From Staphylococcus saprophyticus subsp. saprophyticus ATCC 15305 = NCTC 7292 (GTDB lineage Bacteria > Bacillota > Bacilli > Staphylococcales > Staphylococcaceae): a stretch of DNA of 64,000 bases. The position numbers and the translations under genes were made by a program. The notes beneath the pieces were generated by a model, which saw only the letters and a program-made list of their open reading frames with translations, made no database searches and was not told the DNA's origin. This document shows positions 40,600 to 50,821 of the stretch, piece after piece (within the stretch, counting starts at the first letter, position 1; the number at the start of each line of letters is the position of its first letter). The stretch is from assembly GCF_000010125.1 (NCBI RefSeq), contig NC_007350.1:1364001-1428000 (forward strand), read 5' to 3'.

Positions 40600-40644
40600 A
40601 AACCTAAAAATACTACTTTTTTGTAGTTATTTTTAGGTTTTTTT
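40600..40644 (+). terminator. Terminator of cvfB
   Basis: AAACCTAAAAATACTAC pairs with GTAGTTATTTTTAGGTTT around six T, followed by a T-run. The remaining 250 nt up to pstS hold only the promoter region of the phosphate operon. Confidence 0.85.
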
Positions 40645-40778
40645 GTATTTTAATATTACAAATTCAAAACTTCTGTAATATTAAAAGAGGAGTAGAACGT
40701 TGATTTAAAGCGATTTTTGAACCAAAGTGATCACCTCACATTACAAATATAAATATTGTAAACAACAACAATAATTCC

Positions 40779-40795
40779 TTAACAAAACATTTACA
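40779..40795 (+). promoter_or_regulatory. PhoP-like box upstream of pstS
   Basis: TTAACA-5 bp-TTTACA direct repeat with 11-bp period, as in Bacillus PhoP boxes (TTAACA-like repeats), 97 nt before the pstS start. Induction by phosphate starvation through PhoPR is the expected role. Confidence 0.6.
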
Positions 40796-40891
40796 TTATC
40801 TATATTTGTATTTAATAAAAGGTGTGTAGTATAGAGAATGTAAGAAATACATATAACTTTTGGGTTATTCACTTATTAGGAGGATGTTTCA

Positions 40892-41851
40892 ATGAAAAAA
40901 TGGCAATTATTTGGTACTACAGCAATCGGTGCTTCACTTTTATTAGGTGCTTGTGGCGGCGGAGGTAACGCTGATTCAGGTAAAGGCGAAGGAGAAGTTA
41001 AAGGCGATGGCTCATCAACAGTAGGTCCAATCATTGAAAAACTTAACGAAAAATTTGCTAAAGATAATAAAGATGTAACAGTATCATCAGGTACTTCAGG
41101 TACAGGTGGGGGATTTGAAAAATTCATCTCAGGTAGCACTGATTTTTCAAATGCATCTAGACCAATAAAAGATGAAGAAAAGAAAAAATTGGATGACAAA
41201 GGTATTAAATACGATGAATTCAAAATTGCTCAAGACGGTGTAACAATCACAGTCAATAAAGATAATGATTTCGTTGACGAACTTACTAAAGAACAACTTA
41301 AAGAAATTTACTCAGGTAAAGCTAAAACTTGGAAAGATGTAAATCCAAAATGGCCATCTAAAGAGATCAAAGCTTACTCACCTGACCAATCACATGGTAC
41401 TTACGATTTCTTCACTGAAGAAGTTATGGACAAAGGGGATATCAAAGCAGAGAAAAATGCTGATACAAATGTAATTGTACAATCTGTTCAAAAAAATGAA
41501 CAAGGTATTGGTTACTTCGGTTATAACTTCTATGAACAAAATAAAGATAAATTAAAAGAAGTTAAAGTTAAAGATGATTCAGGTAAAACAACTGAACCAA
41601 CTAAGAAAACTATCCAAGATGGTTCATATGCATTGAGTAGACCATTGTATATCTACACTAACGAGAAAAAATTAAAAGATAACAAAGGATTCCAAGACTT
41701 CATGAAATTTGTTCTTGAAGACAAAGGTAAATCAGCTGAAGATGCAGGATTTGTTGCATTACCTAAGAAAGACTACACAGAACAACAATCTAAATTAGAT
41801 GACATCATTGGTAAAGATAGTAAAAAAGACGACGACAAAGACAGTAAATAA
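40892..41851 (+). CDS. pstS: Phosphate-binding lipoprotein PstS
   Basis: 319-residue lipoprotein: signal peptide with lipobox LGAC (lipidated Cys21), then a Gly/Asp-rich linker and a periplasmic-binding-protein type 2 fold. Phosphate-contact segments [21 protein letters not shown] and ASRPIKDEE are visible. Lysine-rich C-terminal tail ([12 protein letters not shown]). RBS AGGAGG. A long stem-loop separates it from pstC. Confidence 0.95.
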   Translation: MKKWQLFGTTAIGASLLLGACGGGGNADSGKGEGEVKGDGSSTVGPIIEKLNEKFAKDNKDVTVSSGTSGTGGGFEKFISGSTDFSNASRPIKDEEKKKLDDKGIKYDEFKIAQDGVTITVNKDNDFVDELTKEQLKEIYSGKAKTWKDVNPKWPSKEIKAYSPDQSHGTYDFFTEEVMDKGDIKAEKNADTNVIVQSVQKNEQGIGYFGYNFYEQNKDKLKEVKVKDDSGKTTEPTKKTIQDGSYALSRPLYIYTNEKKLKDNKGFQDFMKFVLEDKGKSAEDAGFVALPKKDYTEQQSKLDDIIGKDSKKDDDKDSK

Positions 41852-41870
41852 TTATAGTAAGATCGTTTAG

Positions 41871-41943
41871 GGTTGGGATTCTGGAATGGGGCAAAGTTAG
41901 ATTCGTACGCTACTTTGTCATTTTTCCAGACCCAACTTTTTTA
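41871..41943 (+). terminator. Stem-loop between pstS and pstC
   Basis: GTTGGGATTCTGGAA and inner GCAAAGTTAG pair with GCTACTTTGTC and TTCCAGACCCAAC, followed by six T. A leaky terminator or RNA-stabilising structure here would give more pstS than pstCAB mRNA, as usual for binding proteins. Confidence 0.75.
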
Positions 41944-41978
41944 AATAATTGGGAGTTTACAAGAAGGAAGGAATTCAC

Positions 41979-42908
41979 ATGGCGAATAATAATCTCTCCG
42001 TAAGTGAAATGATTGAAAAAAACAACGCTAAAAAGAATGGTACAAGCGATAAAATTGCACCGATCATTTTAGGAATCATTGCAGTTTTTTCTATTTTAGC
42101 AACTATCGGAATTATCGTGACACTTTTAACTGAAACAATTACATTCTTTACACGAGTTTCATTTGCAGACTTTTTCCTAACAATGGACTGGAATCCATTT
42201 TCATCAACACCTAAATATGGTATTTGGGCATTGATTCTAGGTACATTGAAAATTACAGTTATCGCGACTATTGTAGCTGTACCAATTGGTTTAGGTGCTG
42301 CACTTTACTTAAGTGAATATGCTTCAAGTAGAGCAAGAAGCATTATCAAACCTATACTAGAAATCTTATCAGGTATTCCAACAATTGTATTTGGTTTCTT
42401 TGCACTTACATTCGTAACGCCTATACTACGTTCTGTCTTTCCAGAACTAGGTAGTTTCAACTCTATCAGTCCCGGAATTGTAGTAGGTGTCATGATTATA
42501 CCTTTAATTTCAAGTATGAGTGAGGATGCTATGTCATCTGTACCAAATAAAATGCGCGAGGGTGCTTTAGGCTTAGGCGCTACTAAATTTGAAGTTGCAA
42601 CTAAGGTTGTTTTACCTGCTGCAACATCAGGTATCATGGCTTCAATTGTATTAGCAATTTCTCGTGCAATCGGTGAAACGATGATTGTATCATTAGCTGC
42701 AGGTAGTACACCGTCTGCATCATTAGATTTAACAGGATCTATTCAAACAATGACTGGTTATATCGTGCAAGTAGCAACAGGTGATGCGACATTCGGTTCA
42801 GATATTTATTACAGTATTTATGCAGTAGGTTTTACATTATTCTTATTCACATTAATTATGAACTTAATTTCACATTGGATTACGAAACGTTTCAGAGAGG
42901 AGTATTAA
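41979..42908 (+). CDS. pstC: Phosphate ABC permease PstC
   Basis: 309-residue membrane subunit with six transmembrane helices and the permease EAA-like loop EGALGLGATKFEVATKVVLP, followed by AISRAIGETM. ATG 41979 is chosen since AAGGAAGG is 8 nt upstream; an earlier in-frame start at 41949 lies next to the stem-loop with no RBS. Pairs with PstA. Confidence 0.94.
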   Translation: MANNNLSVSEMIEKNNAKKNGTSDKIAPIILGIIAVFSILATIGIIVTLLTETITFFTRVSFADFFLTMDWNPFSSTPKYGIWALILGTLKITVIATIVAVPIGLGAALYLSEYASSRARSIIKPILEILSGIPTIVFGFFALTFVTPILRSVFPELGSFNSISPGIVVGVMIIPLISSMSEDAMSSVPNKMREGALGLGATKFEVATKVVLPAATSGIMASIVLAISRAIGETMIVSLAAGSTPSASLDLTGSIQTMTGYIVQVATGDATFGSDIYYSIYAVGFTLFLFTLIMNLISHWITKRFREEY

Positions 42909-42909
42909 A

Positions 42910-43827
42910 ATGGCTGAAGTTAACAACAATAGTAAAGCACTTGTCGATCAAAACACCGTTGAAAAGAAACTCTCTGGGAGATTGTCGATAAATAAACTTA
43001 ATAAGTGGGCATTCTTTGCATGTACAATGATCGGCTTACTCGTCTTAGCGGCATTAATTATTGATACTTTAATTAAAGGTGTTGGACATTTAACTCCTTC
43101 ATTCTTTACGAGCTTCTCATCTTCAACACCATCAATGGCCGGCATCAAAGGCGCCTTGATTGGTACTGTATGGTTGATGATTACAATTATTCCTATTTCT
43201 ATTATTTTAGGCGTAGGTACAGCAATTTATTTGGAAGAATATGCAAAAGATAATGCATTCACAAGTTTCATAAAAGTAAGTATCTCGAATTTAGCTGGTG
43301 TACCATCAGTCGTATTCGGTTTACTAGGCTTAACAATTTTTGTAAGAGGTATGGGTATCGAATCATTAGCACTAGGTAATTCCATATTAGCTGCCGCACT
43401 CACGATGTCACTGCTTATCTTACCAGTAATTATTGTTGCGAGTCAGGAAGCAATCAGAGCAGTACCTAATTCAGTAAGAGAAGCATCATATGGATTAGGC
43501 GGTAATAAATGGCAAACAATACGCCGTGTAGTCTTACCAGCTGCAATCCCTGGTATTTTAACTGGATTTATCTTGGCACTATCACGTGCGTTAGGTGAAA
43601 CGGCACCTTTGATTCTAATTGGTATCCCGACAGTATTATTACAATTACCATCAAGTATCTTTGATCAGTTCCAAGCTTTACCAATGGCTATATACAACTG
43701 GGCGAAATTACCACAAGCAGAATTCCAAAACGTCGCTTCAGCAGGCATTATCGTATTGCTCGTCATCTTATTATTGATGAACGCAATTGCTATTTTCTTA
43801 AGAAACAAATACAGTAAAAAATTCTAA
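42910..43827 (+). CDS. pstA: Phosphate ABC permease PstA
   Basis: 305-residue membrane subunit, six transmembrane helices, EAA-like loop REASYGLGGNKWQTIRRVVLP and ALSRALGETAPLI. Starts 1 nt after the pstC stop, with AGAGGAG inside the pstC end. A stem-loop follows before pstB. Confidence 0.94.
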   Translation: MAEVNNNSKALVDQNTVEKKLSGRLSINKLNKWAFFACTMIGLLVLAALIIDTLIKGVGHLTPSFFTSFSSSTPSMAGIKGALIGTVWLMITIIPISIILGVGTAIYLEEYAKDNAFTSFIKVSISNLAGVPSVVFGLLGLTIFVRGMGIESLALGNSILAAALTMSLLILPVIIVASQEAIRAVPNSVREASYGLGGNKWQTIRRVVLPAAIPGILTGFILALSRALGETAPLILIGIPTVLLQLPSSIFDQFQALPMAIYNWAKLPQAEFQNVASAGIIVLLVILLLMNAIAIFLRNKYSKKF

Positions 43828-43856
43828 TCGTACTCAAATATAAAGTGTATTTAACC

Positions 43857-43913
43857 AAGGCTAGTCTACTGGGAATATACTATGGATATTAAATCTATAG
43901 TCTGGCTAGCCTT
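43857..43913 (+). repeat. Stem-loop between pstA and pstB
   Basis: AAGGCTAGTC pairs with GGCTAGCCTT (one G-U) and encloses ACTATGGAT/ATCTATAGT. There is no T-run, so it is more likely an RNA-processing or stability element inside the operon than a terminator. Confidence 0.6.
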
Positions 43914-43935
43914 ATATAAAAAAGGAGTTTTAATT

Positions 43936-44811
43936 ATGGCTAATAAACAAATAATTGATAAAAATGATGACTTACAAGCACATACAGATCGCAATGATAA
44001 ACCTATTGCAACAATTGAATCGAATCATAAAGAGAACAAAATTCCAGATAGTGAAAAGAAAATTGTCTATTCTACAAAAAATTTAGACTTATGGTATGGC
44101 GAGAATCACGCACTTAAAAATATTAACCTAGACATTCTAGAAAATAATGTCACTGCTATTATAGGACCATCAGGTTGTGGTAAATCAACATATATCAAGG
44201 CTTTAAATCGTATGGTAGAACTTGTACCATCTGTTAAAACTGCAGGTAAAATTTTATATCGTGATAAAAATATTTTTGACGACAAACATTCAGTAGAAAA
44301 ATTAAGAACAAATGTAGGTATGGTATTCCAACAACCAAATCCATTCCCTAAATCAATTTACGATAATATTACGTATGGTCCAAAAATCCATGGCATTAAA
44401 AACAAAAAAGTTTTAGATGAAATTGTTGAAAAATCTTTACGTGGCGCTGCAATTTGGGATGAGTTAAAAGACCGCTTAGATACAAATGCCTATAGCTTAT
44501 CAGGTGGTCAACAACAACGTGTATGTATTGCACGTACATTAGCAATTGAACCAGATGTTATTTTAATGGATGAGCCAACATCTGCATTAGATCCAATTTC
44601 AACATTAAAAGTTGAAGAATTAGTACAAGAATTAAAAGAAAAATATTCAATTATTATCGTTACACATAACATGCAACAAGCAGCACGTGTATCAGATAAA
44701 ACAGCATTCTTCCTTAACGGCTATGTAAACGAATACGATGATACAGATAAAATCTTCTCTAATCCTTCTGATAAACAAACTGAAGATTATATCTCAGGTC
44801 GTTTCGGTTGA
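43936..44811 (+). CDS. pstB: Phosphate ABC ATPase PstB
   Basis: 291-residue ATPase: Walker [10 protein letters not shown]-loop [15 protein letters not shown], signature LSGGQQQR, Walker [13 protein letters not shown]-loop THNMQ. It has an N-terminal extension of about 40 residues. Start 43936 has AAAGGAG upstream; 43882 would run through the preceding stem-loop. Energises phosphate uptake with PstSCA. Confidence 0.95.
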   Translation: MANKQIIDKNDDLQAHTDRNDKPIATIESNHKENKIPDSEKKIVYSTKNLDLWYGENHALKNINLDILENNVTAIIGPSGCGKSTYIKALNRMVELVPSVKTAGKILYRDKNIFDDKHSVEKLRTNVGMVFQQPNPFPKSIYDNITYGPKIHGIKNKKVLDEIVEKSLRGAAIWDELKDRLDTNAYSLSGGQQQRVCIARTLAIEPDVILMDEPTSALDPISTLKVEELVQELKEKYSIIIVTHNMQQAARVSDKTAFFLNGYVNEYDDTDKIFSNPSDKQTEDYISGRFG

Positions 44812-44818
44812 TTAATCT

Positions 44819-45469
44819 ATGGCTATAATCAGACAAAAATACGAAGGCCAACTCGATGATTTAATGAAAGATCTGCGTCGGCTTGGTCTTCATGTATATC
44901 ATAATATTGAATTTGCATTAATGTCGTTAAGTGAAGAAGATAGAAACTATGCAAGAGAATCTATTGCAAAAGATAAAAATATTAATGAACTTGAAACTGA
45001 AATTAATGAAAAAGTTATTATGCTGATTACTAAACAGCAACCAATTGCTACTGATTTAAGATTGATGATGGCAGCATTAAAAATTGCTTCTGATTTTGAA
45101 CGTATAGGAGATAACGCTGCTAATATTGCTGAAATTAGATTAAGAGCAAAGATTATAGATAAATATGTGCTAACAAGGCTCAACACAATGGGTAAATTAG
45201 CATTGTTAATGTTAAAAGATTTAAATGATGCGGTTAGAAACAATGATATCACACTTATTAAAGAAATCATTGAACGCGATAAGGATATTGATGATCTATA
45301 TAAAAATATTGTTAACACTACCTATCTCATTGATAATGATCCTTTTGTTGCCGGACAAGCGCATCTAGCAGCACGTCATTTAGAACGCATCGGAGATCAC
45401 ATTACGAATATTGCTGAAAATATATATTTCTTTATTACTGGTAATCGTTACGAATCTTACAATAAATAA
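44819..45469 (+). CDS. phoU: Phosphate transport regulator PhoU
   Basis: 216-residue all-helical PhoU with two three-helix repeats; each carries the metal-binding motif (KIASDFERIGDNAANIAE at 82-99 and HLERIGDHITNIAENI at about 183-198). It restrains Pst activity and signals to the Pho histidine kinase. Starts 7 nt after pstB with a poor RBS, suggesting translational coupling. Confidence 0.94.
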   Translation: MAIIRQKYEGQLDDLMKDLRRLGLHVYHNIEFALMSLSEEDRNYARESIAKDKNINELETEINEKVIMLITKQQPIATDLRLMMAALKIASDFERIGDNAANIAEIRLRAKIIDKYVLTRLNTMGKLALLMLKDLNDAVRNNDITLIKEIIERDKDIDDLYKNIVNTTYLIDNDPFVAGQAHLAARHLERIGDHITNIAENIYFFITGNRYESYNK

Positions 45470-45470
45470 C

Positions 45471-45524
45471 AAAGAAAAGCGCAGTGAGTGTGAAATTGAT
45501 TTTCTACTCACTGCGCTTTTCTTT
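45471..45524. terminator. Bidirectional terminator phoU/pepF
   Basis: AAAGAAAAGCGCAGTGAGT pairs perfectly with ACTCACTGCGCTTTTCTTT around a 16-nt loop; separates convergent phoU and pepF. Confidence 0.88.
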
Positions 45525-47335
45525 TATTGTTCTGCTTCAATTTCGTCTGTCAGCATTTCTAATTCGTCAACAAGCTTGCCAATATAACCAATGGTTGATT
45601 TCAATGGCGCATCTGTTCGAATATCAATACCTGCAATGTCAGCTAATTCAACTGGTGATTTACTGCCACCAGCTTTTAATGTTTCTAACCATGCATCGAC
45701 GGCAGGTTGACCTTCAGTTTGAATACGTTGTGACATAACTGTACCAATAGTTAATCCTGCAGAATAAGTATAAGAATATAACCCCATATAATAGTGTGGT
45801 TGTCTCATCCAAGTCAATTCTGTACCTTCAGTTAATTTCACACTATCTCCAAAAAACTGACTATAAACATCTAACATAATTTGATTTAACACAGGTGCTG
45901 TTAACGACTCACCATTGTCGACTTTTGTGTAAACTTCTCTTTGATAAGCTGCTTCTAGTAAATGTGTAACCATATTATGATAATACGTTCTAGAAATAAT
46001 TGAACCAATTACCCAACGTTTAAACTTCGGATCATCACTATTTTTAAATAAATAGTTAGACATCAACATCTCATTCATTGTAGAAGGTGCTTCAACAAAA
46101 TACATTGACGCTTCTGATTCCAAATAATTTTGGTGTTTTTGCGCTAATGTAAAATGGCCAGCATGACCCAACTCATGCGCTAAGACAAATGTTTCAGTCA
46201 TTTTACCTGTCCAAGAAATAAATACATAAGAATGAGAAGCATAAGGACTTGCACAATAAGCGCCTGTATCTTTACCTTTGTTTTGTGCAAAATCAATCCA
46301 TCTTTCTTCATATGCAGCTTCGACCATCTTCAAATAATCTTGTCCAAGTACATCTAATGCACCATAGATATATTGTTTTGAGTCCTCTATAGAAATCTCT
46401 GGTTCATAATTTGGATCAATAGATACTTTTAAATCTTCAAAGCCCATAACATCAAGACCGTGCACGCGTTTGATTAACTTAGCATAATTTTGCATAATAG
46501 GCGCTAAATCACTCATAATTACATCAATTTGTCGATCAAACATATCACGTGTAACTTCTTGGTCTTGTAATAAGTAATCAATAACCGACTCGTAGCCCCT
46601 TAAATCAGCTTCAATTTTTTCTTGTTGAACTTGTAAATTATAAGTTGCTGCTGTTGTATGCTGATATTTACGTAGCGCATCACTAAAATATTTAAAGCTT
46701 GTTTCTCTAAAACCTCTATCCGGATTATCTTCATATTCATTTTCAAATGTTGCATAATCTAAAGGATAATTTTGATTATTGTGCTCAAATGATTCAAAGT
46801 CAATATCTAGCATTTTAGTTGTTCCATATAAATCAAAAGCACCGTCAAAAGTAGGGGATAAACTAGCTAAAACTTTTTCAACTTCTGGAGATAATTTATA
46901 TGCTTTTTTAGCTTTAATTTTTGTTAAAAAATGTGGATATTGTGATGTTTTAATTAATTCATCTAATGTCGTATCTGAAAGTTCGATAATCTCTGAAACA
47001 ACAAATGATAATTCACTTGCTATCTTTCCACAGGAAGTTGAAAATTTACCGCTCAATGTTTGTGCTTGTTCATTAGCCGTATCGACACTTAAATTCAATT
47101 CGGCATAATTTGCCATTCTATCCAATTGAATTAATATATCAGAATATGCATTGAGTGCAACTTCAATCATTTCAGCATGATTCAAACGTTCTGTATATTG
47201 TTTATTAAATGCTTTGGCTGCTTCTAAAGTTTCATCTAACACTTGATAAAATGCTTCATCAGAACTAAATAATTCAGTAATATCCCAAGTTTCGTCTTTA
47301 GGGACATCACTTCTAAACGGTAATGTTCCAGTCAT
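45524..47335 (-). CDS. pepF: Oligoendopeptidase F
   Basis: 603-residue M3B metallopeptidase that cleaves medium-size cytosolic peptides. Zinc site HELGH in FVLAHELGHAGHF with the third ligand Glu in ESEASMYFVEAPST. N-terminal PepF/M3 helical domain (about 1-190), catalytic domain after that. ATG with AAGGAGTG RBS. A 10-bp inverted repeat AATCTTTTGT/ACAAAAGATT lies at 47461-47487 in the upstream gap. Confidence 0.94.
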   Translation of the reverse strand: MTGTLPFRSDVPKDETWDITELFSSDEAFYQVLDETLEAAKAFNKQYTERLNHAEMIEVALNAYSDILIQLDRMANYAELNLSVDTANEQAQTLSGKFSTSCGKIASELSFVVSEIIELSDTTLDELIKTSQYPHFLTKIKAKKAYKLSPEVEKVLASLSPTFDGAFDLYGTTKMLDIDFESFEHNNQNYPLDYATFENEYEDNPDRGFRETSFKYFSDALRKYQHTTAATYNLQVQQEKIEADLRGYESVIDYLLQDQEVTRDMFDRQIDVIMSDLAPIMQNYAKLIKRVHGLDVMGFEDLKVSIDPNYEPEISIEDSKQYIYGALDVLGQDYLKMVEAAYEERWIDFAQNKGKDTGAYCASPYASHSYVFISWTGKMTETFVLAHELGHAGHFTLAQKHQNYLESEASMYFVEAPSTMNEMLMSNYLFKNSDDPKFKRWVIGSIISRTYYHNMVTHLLEAAYQREVYTKVDNGESLTAPVLNQIMLDVYSQFFGDSVKLTEGTELTWMRQPHYYMGLYSYTYSAGLTIGTVMSQRIQTEGQPAVDAWLETLKAGGSKSPVELADIAGIDIRTDAPLKSTIGYIGKLVDELEMLTDEIEAEQ

Positions 47336-47589
47336 TTAATCACTCCTTCACGTAATTTAGGTTTCATATTGATTATACATGAAAGACGATAACAAAGCAC
47401 AATTGCAAGTTTAATTATCATTGAAGCAGGGAAGATAATTAGATGAAATGTAATGTATGGAATCTTTTGTCTTTAAAACAAAAGATTACTACATACTACT
47501 ATAGTCCGAATAAGATTGTGGTAAATTGTAGTATAATCTTAATCATTAAGTTAAAATTATAAACAAAAGATATGTAAGGAGTGCAACAC

Positions 47590-47940
47590 ATGACAATATT
47601 TGATATGCCTAATTATTTATGGATTTCAGTAGTTGCTGTGATATTAGTAACTATTTTCTGTAATCTAGCTTTAAATAAATGGTTTGTCCCAGCTGTATTA
47701 ACAATCGTCGTATTAGGAATAGCTGCTTTCTTGATTCCTAATTTTGAAGATATTACATATGAACCATTATTAGGATTTGCGGCATTTATGGCTGTAATCA
47801 GTTTAATTATTAGTTTCTTAATTTGGTATTTCACACGCAATTGGAGACGAAGCCGTCGCGAGAAAAAAGCGAAAAAAGAAATTCGTAAACGTGGCGGTAT
47901 TCCTAAAGATGAAATTGAGAACTATCGAGAAAAAAGATAG
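47590..47940 (+). CDS. Small membrane protein, 116 aa
   Basis: Three transmembrane helices (about 9-27, 33-52, 60-83) followed by a strongly basic cytosolic tail (NWRRSRREKKAKKEIRKR). The family name is not recognised; similar proteins occur next to pepF in other staphylococci as far as I recall. ATG 47590 has AAGGAG 8 nt upstream. TATAAT at 47532-47537 is a likely -10. Confidence 0.7.
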   Translation: MTIFDMPNYLWISVVAVILVTIFCNLALNKWFVPAVLTIVVLGIAAFLIPNFEDITYEPLLGFAAFMAVISLIISFLIWYFTRNWRRSRREKKAKKEIRKRGGIPKDEIENYREKR

Positions 47941-47947
47941 ATATAAT

Positions 47948-47985
47948 AAAAGCCATTGTAGTGGGTTACATTACAATGCCTTTTA
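47948..47985. terminator. Bidirectional terminator
   Basis: AAAAG-CATTGTA pairs with TACAATG-CTTTT with two mismatches; lies between the small membrane protein gene and the convergent lipoprotein gene. Confidence 0.65.
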
Positions 47986-48016
47986 TTATTGCCACTAAAT
48001 AGGTTAGTGGGGAAGA

Positions 48017-49024
48017 TTATTTAAATGCTTTCTGTATTTGTTCAAGTTGGTCGATGGTTAATTTGATACCACCTTCACCGAAAAACCAACTGTTTGCTTC
48101 AAATAATGTAACGCCATTATTTTTAATTGCCTTTGAATTTTTTATAACATCATTCTGTAACGCTTGCGGCATACTTTCACTTTTTACATTTCCATGTTTA
48201 GTTCGATCAATAACAAATAATTTGTCTGGATTCATTTCATTTAAATATTCATTTGAAATAAGTATACCACTTGAGTTCGGTTTCATTTTTTTATCAGCAT
48301 GTTTAATGCCTAAATCTTCATTTAAAAAACCACCGAATCTACCAGTAGCACCATAGGTTTTTATACCTTTATCATCTACATTTAGAAATAATACAGATTC
48401 ATTTTCAATTCTTTTTTTAGTTTCAGCAACCTTATCATCCAGTTCTGTAATTAATGCCTTTGTTTCTTTTTGTTTTTCAAAAATTTTACCTATATTTTCA
48501 GTATTTTTCTTAATTGAAGCTATGTAATCATCGTTTTGAGGACTAATAAAAACAATTTTAGCATTTGGTACAGCTTTTTTCATTTCTTCTAAAGTTTTAG
48601 TATGTGCTTGCCTGAAAGAAGCAACAACAACATCTGGTTTAGATTTTGCTAATTCATCGTAATTAGGTTGACCGGGGTTGCCAATATTGTTGTATTGGCT
48701 GCTTTTAAATGCTTTTAGGCTGTCTGGTAAAAATGAAGCACCTTGGCCCTTAGCAATAGCAACGATATGGTCTTGCAATTTTAATTGTTGCATCACATCT
48801 AACACACCGTAATCCATTACTGCAACGCGTTTAGGATTAACCGGAACCTCTACAACTTCATGCTTAATTTCGCCTTTATTATGATCTTGATTTTTATCTT
48901 TAAACTCATAAGAAGTTTCAATTTTAATTGTTTCTTTAGATGCTTTATTACTTTGGGTATGACTACAAGCACCTAAAAATAAAAAGCAAAGGGCGGTTAA
49001 TGCAATACATATAAACTTATTCAT
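48017..49024 (-). CDS. Siderophore-binding lipoprotein (SstD/CeuA-like)
   Basis: 335-residue lipoprotein: signal peptide with lipobox LGAC (Cys20), then a type III (FepB/BtuF-like) substrate-binding fold with the N-lobe motif NPKRVAVMDYGVLDV, the C-lobe NSWFFGEGGIKLT and a long connecting helix. The similarity is to catecholate-siderophore receptors such as SstD and YclQ. No permease or ATPase is adjacent, so it must share a transporter encoded elsewhere. A Fur box lies 43 nt upstream. ATG 49024 is preferred over TTG 49030 by its distance to GGAGAG. Confidence 0.87.
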   Translation of the reverse strand: MNKFICIALTALCFLFLGACSHTQSNKASKETIKIETSYEFKDKNQDHNKGEIKHEVVEVPVNPKRVAVMDYGVLDVMQQLKLQDHIVAIAKGQGASFLPDSLKAFKSSQYNNIGNPGQPNYDELAKSKPDVVVASFRQAHTKTLEEMKKAVPNAKIVFISPQNDDYIASIKKNTENIGKIFEKQKETKALITELDDKVAETKKRIENESVLFLNVDDKGIKTYGATGRFGGFLNEDLGIKHADKKMKPNSSGILISNEYLNEMNPDKLFVIDRTKHGNVKSESMPQALQNDVIKNSKAIKNNGVTLFEANSWFFGEGGIKLTIDQLEQIQKAFK

Positions 49025-49066
49025 ATACAATCTCTCCTTTAATATAAAAGTTAATTATATATTAAT

Positions 49067-49081
49067 TGAAAATCATTATCA
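49067..49081 (-). promoter_or_regulatory. Fur box of siderophore lipoprotein gene
   Basis: TGATAATGATTTTCA on the minus strand, 14 of 15 matches to the Fur consensus. Confidence 0.8.
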
Positions 49082-49860
<779 letters not shown>

Positions 49861-49875
49861 TCTTAAAATCTTTTA

Positions 49876-49900
49876 GTGTTCCTTTTCTTTTTTTGGGTAT
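49876..49900 (+). promoter_or_regulatory. Possible sigma-B promoter of HdeD-like gene
   Basis: GTGTTC-13 bp-GGGTAT resembles the sigma-B pattern (GTTTAA, 12-15 bp, GGGTAT), 35 nt before the start codon; only the -10 is a good match. Confidence 0.4.
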
Positions 49901-49934
49901 ATACTGTTTAGAGAATATTTTAGGAGTGAAATTT

Positions 49935-50456
49935 ATGCAACGATCTTCAGGTATTAAATGGTCAAGTTTGATCATTGGTGTTATTTTCTTAGTTATTGGC
50001 GTATTTATCGTTAGTTTTCCAGAAGAAAACTTATTTGCTATAACTTGGTTAATTGGTCTTTTATTTATTATTAATGGTTTTATAGAAATTTTCATCCGTC
50101 GTATAATGAAAAAAGCGACACAAAGGGGCTCCAATTTACTGATTATACTTGGTATAATTAATATAATCATCGGTTTGTTAATCCTATTTAATGTCGTAAC
50201 GAGTACAACCTTTATTATTTATTTATTTGCTATTTGGTTTATTATTAATGCTATTTTCAATATATTCACCGTAACACCAGCTGAAAAGTCGAATAAAGCT
50301 TTCCATACTTTTTCAATTTTACTAAATGTAATTGAAATTGTTTTTGGTATTATTTTATTATTCAACCCGTTAATCGCTGCGGTAATTATTGCTATATTTA
50401 TGTGTATTGTATTCTTTATCATAGGTATCACATATATTATTGATGCTTTGAATTAA
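49935..50456 (+). CDS. HdeD/DUF308-family membrane protein
   Basis: 173 residues with six transmembrane helices in three pairs, typical of the HdeD/DUF308 family (repeats such as IGVIFLVIGVFIVSFPE and LNVIEIVFGIILLFNP). Family members are linked to acid resistance in enterobacteria; function in staphylococci is unknown. ATG 49935 has TAGGAGTG 7 nt upstream; an earlier in-frame ATG (49854) overlaps the putative promoter. Confidence 0.8.
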   Translation: MQRSSGIKWSSLIIGVIFLVIGVFIVSFPEENLFAITWLIGLLFIINGFIEIFIRRIMKKATQRGSNLLIILGIINIIIGLLILFNVVTSTTFIIYLFAIWFIINAIFNIFTVTPAEKSNKAFHTFSILLNVIEIVFGIILLFNPLIAAVIIAIFMCIVFFIIGITYIIDALN

Positions 50457-50521
50457 TTTAATATAGCAAATTAAATTTTATATTTTAACTAGGGCGCTTA
50501 ATAATAAAAATCAAAAACCAT

Positions 50522-50564
50522 AAAAACCATGTTGTGATTTGTCGAATTACAACATGGTTTTTTT
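50522..50564 (+). terminator. Terminator of HdeD-like gene
   Basis: AAAACCATGTTGT pairs with ACAACATGGTTTT, followed by more T. Confidence 0.85.
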
Positions 50565-50643
50565 AACCTATTCTATTACTTACACCGAGTAAATATATAC
50601 ATTTTTTATATTTACTTTTTTGAATCATTATGCTATTGTTATA

Positions 50644-50671
50644 TTGATATTATATAATTTTATGCTATAAT
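50644..50671 (+). promoter_or_regulatory. Promoter of candidate small RNA
   Basis: TTGATA-16 bp-TATAAT, five of six and six of six matches; no coding region downstream on this strand. Confidence 0.6.
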
Positions 50672-50675
50672 AAAA

Positions 50676-50816
50676 ATGTGGCTAACAACTAGAATCAACC
50701 TCATAGAATATGCCACATACTAGATTACCGTTATATTGGAAAGCCATCCTTTTATAACGAATCCTAAACAAAAGAAAGCATACTGATATACGCTTACAAC
50801 CAGTATGCTTTCTTTT
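50676..50816 (+). ncRNA. Candidate small RNA with three hairpins
   Basis: Non-coding plus-strand segment of about 140 nt between a consensus-like promoter and a strong terminator. Three stems fold without overlap: ATGTGGC/GCCACAT (50676-50682 with 50712-50718), CGTTATA/TATAACG (50729-50735 with 50753-50759), and the terminator AAAGAAAGCATACTG/CAGTATGCTTTCTTT (50771-50785 with 50801-50815). No known RNA family recognised. The terminator also serves femB on the other strand. Confidence 0.55.
50771..50815. terminator. Bidirectional terminator at 3' end of femB
   Basis: 15-bp perfect stem AAAGAAAGCATACTG with its complement; T-run on the plus side, and T-rich TTTGTTTAG on the minus side. Confidence 0.85.
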
Positions 50817-50821
50817 TAATA

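Noticed and set aside
46779-47108. 109-codon open frame antisense to pepF
   Set aside because: Shadow of pepF; no RBS or conserved motif.
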